Source: an uncultured Acetatifactor sp.
GTDB lineage: Bacteria > Bacillota > Clostridia > Lachnospirales > Lachnospiraceae
Reading direction: 5' to 3'
Length of the DNA stretch: 64,000 nucleotides
Assembly: GCA_910577185.1 (NCBI GenBank)
Contig: CAJTLR010000007.1
Location: forward strand, 30,205-94,204
Shown: one piece after another, positions 45,692-54,658 of the stretch
Numbering within the stretch: the stretch's first letter is position 1
Layout of the letters: each line of letters opens with the position of its first letter
Program-made: the position numbers and the translations under genes
The notes under the pieces: generated by a model
Told to the model about the DNA's origin: nothing
What the model saw: only the letters and a program-made list of their open reading frames with translations
Databases searched by the model: none

Positions 45692-47113
45692 TTAGTCTTC
45701 CTCGTCTTCGGACAGCGGCAGGGAGAAGATAAACTCGCTGCCCACACCCTCGGTACTGATGACATTGATATTTTCACCGTGACAGTTGATGATTTCTTTT
45801 ACAATGGAGAGTCCCAGGCCGGTTCCCTTTTTGTCTTTGCCCCGGGACAAGTCAGATTTGTAAAACCGGTCCCAGATCAGTTTCAGGTCATCTTTGGGAA
45901 TTCCGATGCCGGAATCCTTGACAGAAACAAACATCTTATTATTTTTCACGGAAGTCTCCACTTTGATCACGGAGTCATGATGGCTGAATTTGATGGCATT
46001 ATCCAGCAAGTTGTAGAGTACTTGCTGGATTTTTTCCATGTCGGCGGTAACATACAGTTCCTCTCCCGTGAGAATCATTTCTATGACGATTGTCTTTTTA
46101 CGGCAGGTGCCCTCAAAAGACGCCGCCGTAGTCCGGAGAATCTGGTTGATATTAAAATCCGTGCGGTCCAGGAGCATTCCCTTGGTATTCAGATTGTTCA
46201 GGGAAAGCAGGCTGTTGGTGAGCTTGGTGAGACGCTCCGTCTCATTGAGAACGATGTTCAGGTATTTATCATGCATTTCCGGCGGGATAGTGCCATCGAT
46301 CATGGCTTCCAGGTATCCCCGGACAGAAGTCAGGGGAGAGCGGAAATCATGGGATACATTGGCTACGAATTTTTTCTGGTCATCCTCAGCCCCGGCAATC
46401 TGGCTGGCCATATAATTGAGACAGGCGGCCAGATAACCGATTTCGTCGTCACTTTCCACCTGAAATTCGTAATGCATGTTTCCGGAGGCATACTGCTCCG
46501 TGGCATATGTGATTTTCCGCAGGGGAATATACACCATCTCCGTAAAAAATATCAGGATGATCAGGGACAGCAGAAACAGGATGACCAGTGTGATATAGGA
46601 GATATTCAGCAGGCTGTTGCAGGATTCCTGAATCTCCTGCATGTCACAGTGAATAACCACATACCCTTTTACTACATAGCGGTAAGTAATAGGCGAAAAA
46701 ACACTGATCATGTCTCTGTCAAAATTGCCGAAAAAATCATTTACCATGTAATAGGACCCGCTGGTGGCAGTGGGATCAAAATTTTCGATGGTGACTTCCT
46801 CCTCCACATTCAGGGATACATCCGTGTCCAGCACCAGGCGTCCCGAAGGATTGATAATGCGGATGGTGGAATCCAGATAAAACGCCAGGGAATCCAGCTG
46901 GTCCTTCACGGTCTCCAGATCTGTTTCACTGGCGTATAATCCTGCCGCATAGGTATCCGCAATGCGGACTGCCTCCACATAGAGATGTTCGGCCTTTTCG
47001 CGCACCAGATGTTCTATGGTCATGCTGGGCACAAAGGTGGTTACGATGATGAAACTGAATACTCCGAAAATAAAATACGCCAGTATAAATTTCAGGTAGA
47101 GGGTCTTTTTCAT
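45692..47113 (-). CDS. Sensor histidine kinase, PhoR-like
   Basis: Kinase of 473 residues. Membrane helices at about 8-28 and 170-191 flank a periplasmic sensor domain of about 140 residues. HAMP, the HisKA motif NVSHDFRSPLTSV (His255) and the HATPase boxes (NLLDNAIKFS, DSGIGIP, GTGLGLSIVKEI) follow. Its start overlaps the regulator stop by 4 bp (ATGA), so they are translated together. The acidic C-terminus is LSEDEED. Confidence 0.95.
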   Translation of the reverse strand: MKKTLYLKFILAYFIFGVFSFIIVTTFVPSMTIEHLVREKAEHLYVEAVRIADTYAAGLYASETDLETVKDQLDSLAFYLDSTIRIINPSGRLVLDTDVSLNVEEEVTIENFDPTATSGSYYMVNDFFGNFDRDMISVFSPITYRYVVKGYVVIHCDMQEIQESCNSLLNISYITLVILFLLSLIILIFFTEMVYIPLRKITYATEQYASGNMHYEFQVESDDEIGYLAACLNYMASQIAGAEDDQKKFVANVSHDFRSPLTSVRGYLEAMIDGTIPPEMHDKYLNIVLNETERLTKLTNSLLSLNNLNTKGMLLDRTDFNINQILRTTAASFEGTCRKKTIVIEMILTGEELYVTADMEKIQQVLYNLLDNAIKFSHHDSVIKVETSVKNNKMFVSVKDSGIGIPKDDLKLIWDRFYKSDLSRGKDKKGTGLGLSIVKEIINCHGENINVISTEGVGSEFIFSLPLSEDEED

Positions 47114-47814
47114 GTATTGCGCACCTCAAATTTATATCCGATGCCCCAGATGGTGCTGATCTTCCAGTTGGCATGATCCTTGATCTTTTCCCGGAGACGC
47201 TTGATGTGCACATCCACAGTGCGCGTGTCCCCGATATATTCATATCCCCAGATCTGGTCCAGAAGCTGTTCCCTGGTAAAAACATGGTTGGGGGACGCGG
47301 CAAGAAAGTAGAGAAGCTCCAGTTCCTTGGGGGGCATATCTATGGTACGGCCCTTGTATAAAACGGAATAATTGGTCAGGTTCACGGACAAGTCGGCATA
47401 CTGCACACATTTTTCATCAGATGTGGCGGGAACGCTGGGAGCCGGCTTGTAGCGGCGCAGGACAGCCTTGGCCCTGGCCACCAGTTCCTTGGAATCAAAA
47501 GGCTTTTCAATATAGTCGTCGGCGCCCAGCTCCAGCCCGAGAACCTTGTCGAATACTTCCCCTTTGGCCGAGAGCATGATGATGGGAACGGAATGGGAGG
47601 AACGGATTTCCCGGCAGACCTGATAGCCGTCTATGCCCGGAAGCATAATATCCAGCAGAATCAGGTTTGGCGAGAAAGTTTCCAGGGCAGGCATCACGGA
47701 CTCCCCATCATTGACAATCATGGTTTCATAACATTCTTTTGTGAGATAGAGGGCTATCAGTTCGGCTATGTTATTGTCGTCATCCACAATCAGTATTTTC
47801 TGTTTGTTTACCAT
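47110..47814 (-). CDS. Response regulator, OmpR/PhoB family
   Basis: Regulator of 234 residues: receiver domain with phospho-acceptor Asp55 (LILLDIMLPG) and Lys in DDYIEKPF, then a winged-helix DNA-binding domain (TREQLLDQIWGYEYIGDTRTVDVHIKRLREKI). It precedes its kinase with a 4-bp overlap and follows mutS2 by 27 bp on the same strand. The stimulus cannot be deduced. Confidence 0.95.
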   Translation of the reverse strand: MVNKQKILIVDDDNNIAELIALYLTKECYETMIVNDGESVMPALETFSPNLILLDIMLPGIDGYQVCREIRSSHSVPIIMLSAKGEVFDKVLGLELGADDYIEKPFDSKELVARAKAVLRRYKPAPSVPATSDEKCVQYADLSVNLTNYSVLYKGRTIDMPPKELELLYFLAASPNHVFTREQLLDQIWGYEYIGDTRTVDVHIKRLREKIKDHANWKISTIWGIGYKFEVRNT

Positions 47815-47841
47815 TGATGCAACACTCCTTCCGGGTCATTT

Positions 47842-50226
47842 TTATTGTTGGAACGTGACGATGGTGACACCGGAGTCTCCCTCGCCATATTCGCCCAGAC
47901 GGTATTCCTTCACATACTTCAGCCGTTTCAGATGACTGTGGACGGCATTGCGCAGCGCACCGGTTCCTTTTCCGTGAACCACGCGGACGCTGGGAAGATG
48001 CGCCAGGTAGGCATCGTCCAGGTATTTGTCCAGAACGGAGAGAGCTTCGTCCACTGTTTTGCCCAGCAGGTTGATCTCCGTGGAGATGGACAGGGTCTTG
48101 GACATTTTGATTTTGCCGGAACCGCTCTGTCTGGGGGCTGGTGCGGAGAAACTGTTTTCTTCCACATAAACCAGGTCCTTTACATTGGTGCGGGTGCGGA
48201 TGATGCCGCACTGTACAAACAAACCGCCCTTGGCATCGGGCAGGGTGCTGACCGTTCCTTTCAGCCCCATGGACAGGATCTTCACCGTGTCTCCCTTTTT
48301 TAATTTTTGGGGATCCAGGGCCTTCTGTTCCGGTTCTTTTTTCAGCCCGCCTTTTACGGAGAGACGTTCATTTTTTTCACTGATTTTATCCCGCACTTTC
48401 TGGCGCTTCTTTTCCAGGTCCCTGATGTCTGTCCCGGCGCCTGCCTTATTGAAATCCCGTATGGTTTCATCTGCGATTTCCTTGGCTTCCTGGAGAATTT
48501 CCCGGGCCTTCTCGTTGGCTTCCCGGAGAATTTTGTCCTTTGCCTGGTCAATCCGGTCATTCTTTTGCTGAAGCTGTTCCTGAAGGGTGCGGATGCGCTC
48601 CTTGTGCTGTGCGATTTCTGTCTGTTCTTTCTCAATGGTGATACGGCTCTGTTCCAGGTCAGCGATCACATCCTCAAAAGTTTTGTCTTCCTTGCCGATC
48701 TGCTCCCTGGCGGCATTGATAATCTCGTCTGAAAGTCCCAGTTTGGAGGAGATGGCGAAGGCATTGCTTTTTCCGGGAATGCCGATAAGCAGCCGGTAAG
48801 TGGGCCGCAGGGTTTCCACATTGAATTCACAGCAGGCATTTTCCACAAAAGAGGTGGAAAGGGCATAAATTTTCAGTTCACTGTAATGGGTGGTGGCCAT
48901 GGTGCGGATTCCCCTGTCGTGAAGATAATTCAGGATGGAGATGGCCAGCGCCGCGCCCTCGGTGGGGTCTGTCCCCGCTCCCAGTTCGTCAAAGAGGCAG
49001 AGGGAGTCCGCATCCGCGTGGTCCAGAATGTATACAATGCTCTTCATATGGGAGGAAAAGGTGGAAAGGCTTTGTTCAATGCTTTGCTCGTCCCCGATAT
49101 CTGCATATACTTCCGTAAAAATGGAAAGTTCTGAACGGTCTGCCGCAGGGATATGCAGCCCGGCCTGGCCCATAAGGGTAAAAAGTCCCACGGTTTTCAG
49201 GGAGACTGTCTTTCCGCCCGTGTTTGGTCCTGTGATCACCAGCAGGTCAAAATCACGGCCCAGATGGATATCAATAGGAACTACCTTTTTCTTGTCCAGC
49301 AGGGGATGTCTGCCCTTGCGGATGTGGATAAAGTGGTCTTCGTTGAACAGTGGCTCCGTGGCGTTCATCTCCATGGCAAGTTCTGCCTTGGCAAAAATAA
49401 AATCAAGAAGCGTCATGATTTTCTGGTTGTCCGAAAGCTCCTCTGTGTGGACAGCGGCCTGGGCACTCAGATCGGCAAGAATCTTTCCGATTTCTTCTTT
49501 TTCCTCCAGCTCCAGTTCCCGCAGCTGATTGTTCAGGTTTACCACGGCGGCAGGTTCGATAAAATATGTGGAACCGGTGGCAGACTGGTCATGAATCATA
49601 CCGTTTACCTGCCCCTTATACTCTGATTTCACGGGGATGCAGTATCGGTTGTTGCGCATGGTGATCACGGCATCCTGCAGATAGGTGCGATAGGCCCCGC
49701 TGAGCATGGAGGTAAGCTGGGTGTGTATTTTGTCATTTGTCTGTATCATGGATCGCCGGATGCTTTTCAGCCTGGGACTGGCATCATCCGCAATCTCATC
49801 CTCAGAGAGAAGACAGCGGTGGATCTCATTGGATAACTGGGTCAGGGGAGTCAGCAGCTCAAAATATTCGTCCAGGGTATCCTGGGGTGAATCTTCCCGG
49901 TCCCTTCTGCCGTAAGATTTGATCCGGGACACATTGTCCAGAAAACCGGCAATATTCAAAAGCTCCGGAATGGACAGGGCAGAGCCGATCTCCAGGGAGC
50001 GGATGGAGAAACTCAGGTCTTTGTTGCTGCCAAAGGAAGTGCTTCCCAGCTGAAAGAGCCGGCGAAGGGCATCGGCGGTCTGACGCTGATTTCTGCGGAT
50101 TTCGCTTAGGTCGGTGCAGGGGGCCAGCTCCCGGCAGAGTTTTTTCCCCGGGGCAGAACCGGCCTTGGCTGCCAGCATTTCTGTAATCTTGATGTATTCT
50201 AATGTTTTTAATACTTTTTCGTTCAT
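47842..50226 (-). CDS. mutS2: Endonuclease MutS2
   Basis: Protein of 794 residues. It has the MutS core and ATPase domain with Walker A GPNTGGKT (333-340), the Walker B region SLCLFDELGAGTDPTEG, the charged coiled-coil arm (about 500-610) and a C-terminal Smr nuclease domain (VRVVHGKGTGALR). In Gram-positive bacteria MutS2 limits recombination and rescues collided ribosomes. ATG 50226 (MNEKVLKTLEYIKI) follows AAGGAG; the 21-codon upstream extension is not needed. A 71-bp tandem repeat lies just upstream. Confidence 0.96.
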   Translation of the reverse strand: MNEKVLKTLEYIKITEMLAAKAGSAPGKKLCRELAPCTDLSEIRRNQRQTADALRRLFQLGSTSFGSNKDLSFSIRSLEIGSALSIPELLNIAGFLDNVSRIKSYGRRDREDSPQDTLDEYFELLTPLTQLSNEIHRCLLSEDEIADDASPRLKSIRRSMIQTNDKIHTQLTSMLSGAYRTYLQDAVITMRNNRYCIPVKSEYKGQVNGMIHDQSATGSTYFIEPAAVVNLNNQLRELELEEKEEIGKILADLSAQAAVHTEELSDNQKIMTLLDFIFAKAELAMEMNATEPLFNEDHFIHIRKGRHPLLDKKKVVPIDIHLGRDFDLLVITGPNTGGKTVSLKTVGLFTLMGQAGLHIPAADRSELSIFTEVYADIGDEQSIEQSLSTFSSHMKSIVYILDHADADSLCLFDELGAGTDPTEGAALAISILNYLHDRGIRTMATTHYSELKIYALSTSFVENACCEFNVETLRPTYRLLIGIPGKSNAFAISSKLGLSDEIINAAREQIGKEDKTFEDVIADLEQSRITIEKEQTEIAQHKERIRTLQEQLQQKNDRIDQAKDKILREANEKAREILQEAKEIADETIRDFNKAGAGTDIRDLEKKRQKVRDKISEKNERLSVKGGLKKEPEQKALDPQKLKKGDTVKILSMGLKGTVSTLPDAKGGLFVQCGIIRTRTNVKDLVYVEENSFSAPAPRQSGSGKIKMSKTLSISTEINLLGKTVDEALSVLDKYLDDAYLAHLPSVRVVHGKGTGALRNAVHSHLKRLKYVKEYRLGEYGEGDSGVTIVTFQQ

Positions 50227-50309
50227 GAAAAACTCCTTATTACGCTCTTGTTCTATATTGTTTACGGCTTTGCTGCAGGGTAATGTCATAAAATATCATG
50301 AAACTTATG

Positions 50310-50451
50310 CCATAATCATTTGCGCACTGGCGCACATGGAATCAGAAGTCGAAACAACGCCCTTCTGTTTCGATATTATACCATAGTCAAGTGCGCGCTG
50401 GCGCACATGGAATCAGAAGTCGAAACAACGCCCTTCTGTTTCGATATTATA
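50310..50451. repeat. Tandem 71-bp duplication upstream of mutS2
   Basis: Two nearly identical units, 50310-50380 and 50381-50451. Each contains the palindrome TGCGC-NNTG-GCGCA and the perfect hairpin TCGAAACA-ACGCCCTTC-TGTTTCGA followed by TATTATA. The few differences fall in the first 15 bases and in the loop of the first palindrome. Confidence 0.9.
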
Positions 50452-50469
50452 TCATGTTTAGAAAAAAAA

Positions 50470-50598
50470 GGCGAGAAGTTTCCGGAAAATGCAAAAATGT
50501 ATCCAATGGTTGAGGTAGCCCGCAGGGTTAAAAGGGTATTCTACGCAATCCTTACAAAAGGTGTGGATTATGATATCACAGTTGGATTGAACCTTTAG
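50470..50598 (+). pseudogene. Short coding remnant, possible transposase C-terminus
   Basis: An open stretch ending EVARRVKRVFYAILTKGVD with about ten more codons has protein-like composition but no start or ribosome site. It runs in from the 71-bp repeat unit and resembles the C-terminal tail of an insertion sequence transposase (IS110-like), a tentative match only. The sequence after it (50599-50867) is AT-rich and shows no gene. Confidence 0.3.
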
Positions 50599-50867
50599 AA
50601 AATACTTCATGTATCCAGAATCAGCTATTTTCGTATCAGATACAGAGAAATGCCCATACCAATGGCTCTTTCTTCTGAGATATTTATTGATAGTATGTAA
50701 TGGTGATATTTGTAGGAAAAGGACTGACTGAGGGCTCTTTTTAAAATTTCTATTCCAGAAAAAATTGTTTCGTGCTATTGGAATCAGTAGACATCTTTAT
50801 TTTATAGAGTGGGACGCTAAAGATAACATATACTATATGTCACAGCAGTAAAGTATTACATTAGCTA

Positions 50868-50896
50868 TGGAAATTACGTTTATCCCATGTTATAAT
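50868..50896 (+). promoter_or_regulatory. Promoter of the metallophosphoesterase-SIR2 gene
   Basis: TGGAAA, 17 bases, TATAAT, giving a leader of about 30 bases before the start at 50936. Confidence 0.5.
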
Positions 50897-50935
50897 TATA
50901 TCAGCTATTTTTACAAAAATGTAAGGGGAAAACAT

Positions 50936-52837
50936 ATGGATAAAAAAATTACATGGCTGCATTTATCAGATTTGCATTTTAGAGTTGCGGAAGATAATTT
51001 TGAAAGCCAATTGATTTATAAAAAACTTTTGGAAGATTTGAAACATATTAAAGAGGATATTGATCTTGTCTTTGTGACGGGGGATATTGCTTTCTCTGGA
51101 CGTACTGAAGAATATGCATTAGCAAGCGAATTTTTTAATAGTGTTTTAGAAATTTTGAATTTAAAGAAAGAAAATATTTTCTTTGTACCGGGTAATCACG
51201 ATATACAACTGAGCAATACCGCAAATTATATGTCTAAAATATTAGAGAGCATACATAGCGAAAAAGAAATATCGGAAATTTTAGGAAACAAGGAATTAAG
51301 AGAAGTATTTTTAAAAAGATTAAATAATTATTATGAATTTGTGGGAAATAATTCTTTTTCGATTGAAAAGTCCGAATTATCTTATACAAAGAATATCAAT
51401 ATTAATGGGATTGAAATTGCAATTGTTGGCTTAAATTCAGCTTGGGGTTCAACCTCTAGTTCAGAAAAAGGAAATATTGTACTTGGTGAAAGGCAAGTAT
51501 TACAAGCATTTTCTAAAGTAGAAAAACCACAAATAACAATTACTTTATTACATCACCCAATCTATTATTTTAAAGATGATGATGTTGAACGCGTAGAAAC
51601 GCTAATAAACAATAGAAGTGATTTTGTTTTACATGGGCATATTCATAGTCGAAAAGTAATCACTCAAAAAATGCCGGATAGTGTGGTTCATTATCTAGTA
51701 GCAGGAGCTTCATATGAAAATAACAATATCACATCTAGTGTATCCTATAATTTTGTTTCTGCTGATTTAGAAAGTGGAATTGCAAATGTATGTTCAAGAA
51801 AGTTCCATAATATTAGCAGTAGCTGGGCAAGTGATGAATTATACAGCGAAAACAGCAAATTGCGCTTTTCGTTACCATCTCGTCTAGTAGAAAAGAATAT
51901 TGATGGCGCCTATGGTTTTAATGAGGCAATTGGAAGTTTTATTGAAGAAAAAGATGAAGCATACGCCATAGAAAAGATAACTATAGACAAAACACCACTA
52001 GTTATTCCGTCCATTCCGAAGCAGTTATTAACTAGCATAAAGGATAATAAATGTGTTTTGTTTGCAGGTGCGGGAGCTTCAATGGATGCAAAATTGCCGT
52101 CATGGAATGAGTTAGTCGTTGCTTTAGTGGATTGCCTGAAAGACGAATATTCCGACCTGGCAGACAGAGAACTTGAAGAAATTGAGACACTACTTTGTGA
52201 GAGAAAATATTTGGTATTGGCTGAATATTGTTTAAAGAAATTAGGTCCATATGATTTTTCACACGTTCTTAAATTAAAATTATCATGTGAGGGGAAAAAG
52301 TCGCTGACACATAATTTGTTGGCACAGATACCATTTAGAGCTGTCATAACGACTAATTTTGACTCATTTATAGAGCAGACAAATGCCCAAAATGGGCGTT
52401 TGTGTAAAATAATATTGCCCAATGATATGAATATTTCAGAAGATAGATTAGGAGGTGTGCTGCCAGTATTAAAAATTCATGGTTCTTATGAAGTGCCAGA
52501 ATCAATAATATTGACTAAAGCTAATATAAGGGAATTGCTTTTTAATAAACTACAATATAATGAAACGCTAAAGCGATATTTTATTGAGAATACAGTTTTG
52601 TTTTACGGATATAGCTTTAATGATCCAGACATTGATTTTATTCTACAAGGAATAATGGCAGATAAAAGAGGGATGACAAGAAAGCATTATGCTTTACTTC
52701 CGAATGTAGGACATATTGAAGCAGAATATTTATTGAAAGAGTATAATATTCAAATAATTTCTTATAACACGCAAACACATGGGCATTTAGCAGCAAGAGA
52801 ATTTTTACAAAAAATAGTTCAGGAATTAAATAATTAA
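50936..52837 (+). CDS. Metallophosphoesterase-SIR2 fusion protein, candidate phage-defence effector
   Basis: Protein of 633 residues joining two enzyme domains. Residues 1-270 are a calcineurin-like metallophosphoesterase with the metal-ligand motifs SDLHF (Asp12, His14), VTGD (Asp50), GNHD (86-89), LLHHP and LHGHIHS. Residues 360-633 are a SIR2_2-type domain with the NAD-binding loop AGAGAS, TTNFD (472-476) and the putative catalytic His515 in KIHGS. SIR2 domains in defence systems deplete NAD during infection. The gene is monocistronic, with its own promoter and terminator. It is clearly more AT-rich than its neighbours and stands between gene remnants, which suggests horizontal acquisition. 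The upstream 23 codons of the frame lack a site; AAGGGG precedes 50936. A defence role is inference. Confidence 0.85.
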   Translation: MDKKITWLHLSDLHFRVAEDNFESQLIYKKLLEDLKHIKEDIDLVFVTGDIAFSGRTEEYALASEFFNSVLEILNLKKENIFFVPGNHDIQLSNTANYMSKILESIHSEKEISEILGNKELREVFLKRLNNYYEFVGNNSFSIEKSELSYTKNININGIEIAIVGLNSAWGSTSSSEKGNIVLGERQVLQAFSKVEKPQITITLLHHPIYYFKDDDVERVETLINNRSDFVLHGHIHSRKVITQKMPDSVVHYLVAGASYENNNITSSVSYNFVSADLESGIANVCSRKFHNISSSWASDELYSENSKLRFSLPSRLVEKNIDGAYGFNEAIGSFIEEKDEAYAIEKITIDKTPLVIPSIPKQLLTSIKDNKCVLFAGAGASMDAKLPSWNELVVALVDCLKDEYSDLADRELEEIETLLCERKYLVLAEYCLKKLGPYDFSHVLKLKLSCEGKKSLTHNLLAQIPFRAVITTNFDSFIEQTNAQNGRLCKIILPNDMNISEDRLGGVLPVLKIHGSYEVPESIILTKANIRELLFNKLQYNETLKRYFIENTVLFYGYSFNDPDIDFILQGIMADKRGMTRKHYALLPNVGHIEAEYLLKEYNIQIISYNTQTHGHLAAREFLQKIVQELNN

Positions 52838-52880
52838 CCATAAAGAGTAACCGATTTCGGTTACTTTTTTATGGTTAATT
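52832..52880. terminator. Bidirectional terminator after the SIR2 fusion gene
   Basis: An extended palindrome: outer arms AATTAACCATAAA and TTTATGGTTAATT, inner stem GTAACCGA-TTT-CGGTTAC, with T-runs on both strands. It overlaps the stop codon of the fusion gene. Confidence 0.9.
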
Positions 52881-52891
52881 ATGCATACCTT

Positions 52892-53260
52892 TTATACTGT
52901 TAACTCTGCATCCTGAAGGCGAAGTAACTCTGCCTCAGTCATTCCGGTAACTTTCATAATTTTTACGATTTCAGTGCCGTCTTCCAGTAAAGCCTTTGCA
53001 ATTTCTATGGTTTTTTCCCTTGCTTTTTGATTGCCATATTCAATTTTTTCTTTTTCATAAAGCTGTCCTGCTGTTTCCCTTCCGAACCAGAAACCGTAAG
53101 TGGCAGGATCACCAGCCGCATCAGGTCATCATTTGCCAAAGGGATGCCGGACTGGAGTTTGCCTTGGATTTCATGGAATGCTGCCTCGCCGTCTATATGG
53201 GATAGGAAAGCCTGCTCGGTACGCAGGGTAAAACAGTCCGTTTCAAGCCTTGTCCGGCTT
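52892..53260 (-). pseudogene. Decayed C-terminal remnant of an Rpn/PD-(D/E)XK transposase-like gene
   Basis: Reading leftward, one frame (about 53260-53076) gives FLSHIDGEAAFHEIQGKL and DDLMRLVILPLTVSGSEGKQ. A second frame then continues QLYEKEKIEYGNQKAREKT through VTGMTEAELLRLQDAE to a TAA at 52892. Together they match the tail of the recombination-promoting nuclease (Rpn) family common in Lachnospiraceae. The 5' two thirds are missing, and a frameshift or deletion lies near 53075. It marks past mobile or recombination activity beside the SIR2 gene. Confidence 0.6.
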
Positions 53261-53453
53261 TATTTCAGTTATTCTTTTATGGATTGCTTTGACCAGCTGG
53301 CTGGAGAATGTTCTGGCGCCGGCCTATCTGACGCCCGGGTTTTACATTGATGACAAGGCTTCCCTGGCGGAATATGCAGGATGCCATCTGTATAACAAGG
53401 ATGACGATATCCTGGGTGACACCTTAATGTTTGCCCTGAAGGGGATTTGTTAG
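53250..53453 (+). pseudogene. Truncated membrane-protein fragment
   Basis: A 67-codon open stretch with one hydrophobic segment (GFISVILLWIALTSWL) and a C-terminal part (YIDDKASLAEYAGCHLYN) that looks like real coding sequence. There is no ribosome site, and it abuts the Rpn remnant head to head. I do not recognise the parent family. It may be the 3' end of a gene lost by rearrangement. Confidence 0.3.
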
Positions 53454-53497
53454 GAAGCACTTTCCTTTTCCGGCAATATTTGATATACTGGTTTCAA

Positions 53498-53613
53498 TCA
53501 AATACCCCGCTGCAGAGCAGAATGCGTCCAAAGGACACTTTGGTATTTGACTTTCGCGGCAGTCGCCAAATGTCTGCAGGCAGCCACTTGGCTCGTTGCC
53601 CGCGGGAATAAAA
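53498..53613 (-). repeat. Dispersed repeat family 2, copy 2
   Basis: Inverted relative to copy 1 at 8821. It shares an identical 26-base block (53527-53552) and the flanking CTGCAGAGCAGA, CAATCAAATACCCCG and GCGGGAAT blocks. It has a longer middle with GCCAAGTGGCTGCC (on the - strand). It lies immediately downstream of the AraC regulator, again at a gene 3' end. Confidence 0.8.
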
Positions 53614-53619
53614 AGGTAT

Positions 53620-54459
53620 TTATTTCAGGCTGGATGGCATGAGGCCGGTTTCCCGCCGGAAGGCCCTGGAAAAATAACTCTGGCTGTTAAATCCAAGTTT
53701 TTCGGCCACATTGGACACGGTTTCCCCGGCCTGGAGCAGTTCGGCCGCGGCCTTGATTTTCAGTTTCAGCAGGTATTTGTGGATGCCCATACCGGCATAT
53801 CTGTCAAAAATGCGTTTGATACTGGCCTGGCTGACATTGCAGAAAAGGGCAATCTCCGGTACGGAGGGCTGCCGATGGATATTACTGTTCAGGTAACTGA
53901 TGGCATTGCGGAAAATCAGCACATCCGGCGCGGAGGAGACGGAAGAGACCGCGCCGGCCTCCGCCAGGGAGAGCATCAGCTGCTGCAGCCAGGAGGCCAG
54001 CATCTGGGGATAGGTCGGCTGGGTGTGAAAAGGCTCCAGATAGGAGCAGGGCGTTCCGGCCGCCAGAGAGCCTTGGTCTGTCCTGGCGCGCAGGAAGGCC
54101 AGCAGTTCCGCCATAATACCTTTCTGGAAATCTGACAGTTCAAACACTTTTTCTTCCAGGTAAGCGGTAAGCGGTCCTTCGGCGGAAAAGGAGAAAATAA
54201 AAAGCCTTGCGCCCTCGGGACTGTTCACAATGAATTTGTGCAGTTCCAGGGGTTTGTGAAAAATGATGGAGCCCTGGGCAAGATTGTATACACGTTCGTT
54301 GCCTGATACCAGGGCTTCTCCTTTTATAATATAGACACATTCCCAGAAATTGTGGGTTTCCCCGGGAAATTCGTATCCGTTATCGTAATGTACCTCAAAC
54401 AAGGAATACATATCTGTAATTCGGATTTGCTCTTTGATGGAATAAGCAAGCCATACCAT
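53620..54459 (-). CDS. AraC-family regulator with cupin sensor
   Basis: Regulator of 279 residues. An N-terminal cupin-like sugar-sensing domain (ETHNFWECVYIIKGEALVSG, GSIIFHKPLELHKF) precedes a C-terminal double helix-turn-helix (SVPEIALFCNVSQASIKRIF, VAEKLGFNSQSYFSRAFRRE). It is divergent from the GH109 gene 199 bp away and is the natural candidate to activate the GalNAc unit. The divergent gap shows no clear promoter elements that I can name. Confidence 0.92.
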   Translation of the reverse strand: MVWLAYSIKEQIRITDMYSLFEVHYDNGYEFPGETHNFWECVYIIKGEALVSGNERVYNLAQGSIIFHKPLELHKFIVNSPEGARLFIFSFSAEGPLTAYLEEKVFELSDFQKGIMAELLAFLRARTDQGSLAAGTPCSYLEPFHTQPTYPQMLASWLQQLMLSLAEAGAVSSVSSAPDVLIFRNAISYLNSNIHRQPSVPEIALFCNVSQASIKRIFDRYAGMGIHKYLLKLKIKAAAELLQAGETVSNVAEKLGFNSQSYFSRAFRRETGLMPSSLK

Positions 54460-54658
54460 ATTGTTCCCTTTCTCCTGACAGATTTATGAGCCAAAAGTGT
54501 CCGAAAATGAGCCGATTTTATATAGATATATACTTTTTACCATGATATCATAGATAAAAAAGGATGTAAAGACAGGCCATGAAAAATACAGGGATCCGGC
54601 CGCCGGGAGAGTGATTATAAATCAGGATGGCATTGAGACGGCAGAAATGGAGGGAAAA

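Noticed and set aside
45599..46939. Open frame of 446 codons on the + strand
   Set aside because: Opposite a clear histidine kinase gene with all its motifs; the frame has no protein family features.
50310..50451. CRISPR-like repeats
   Set aside because: There are only two units, directly adjacent without spacers, and no cas genes nearby; it is a simple tandem duplication.
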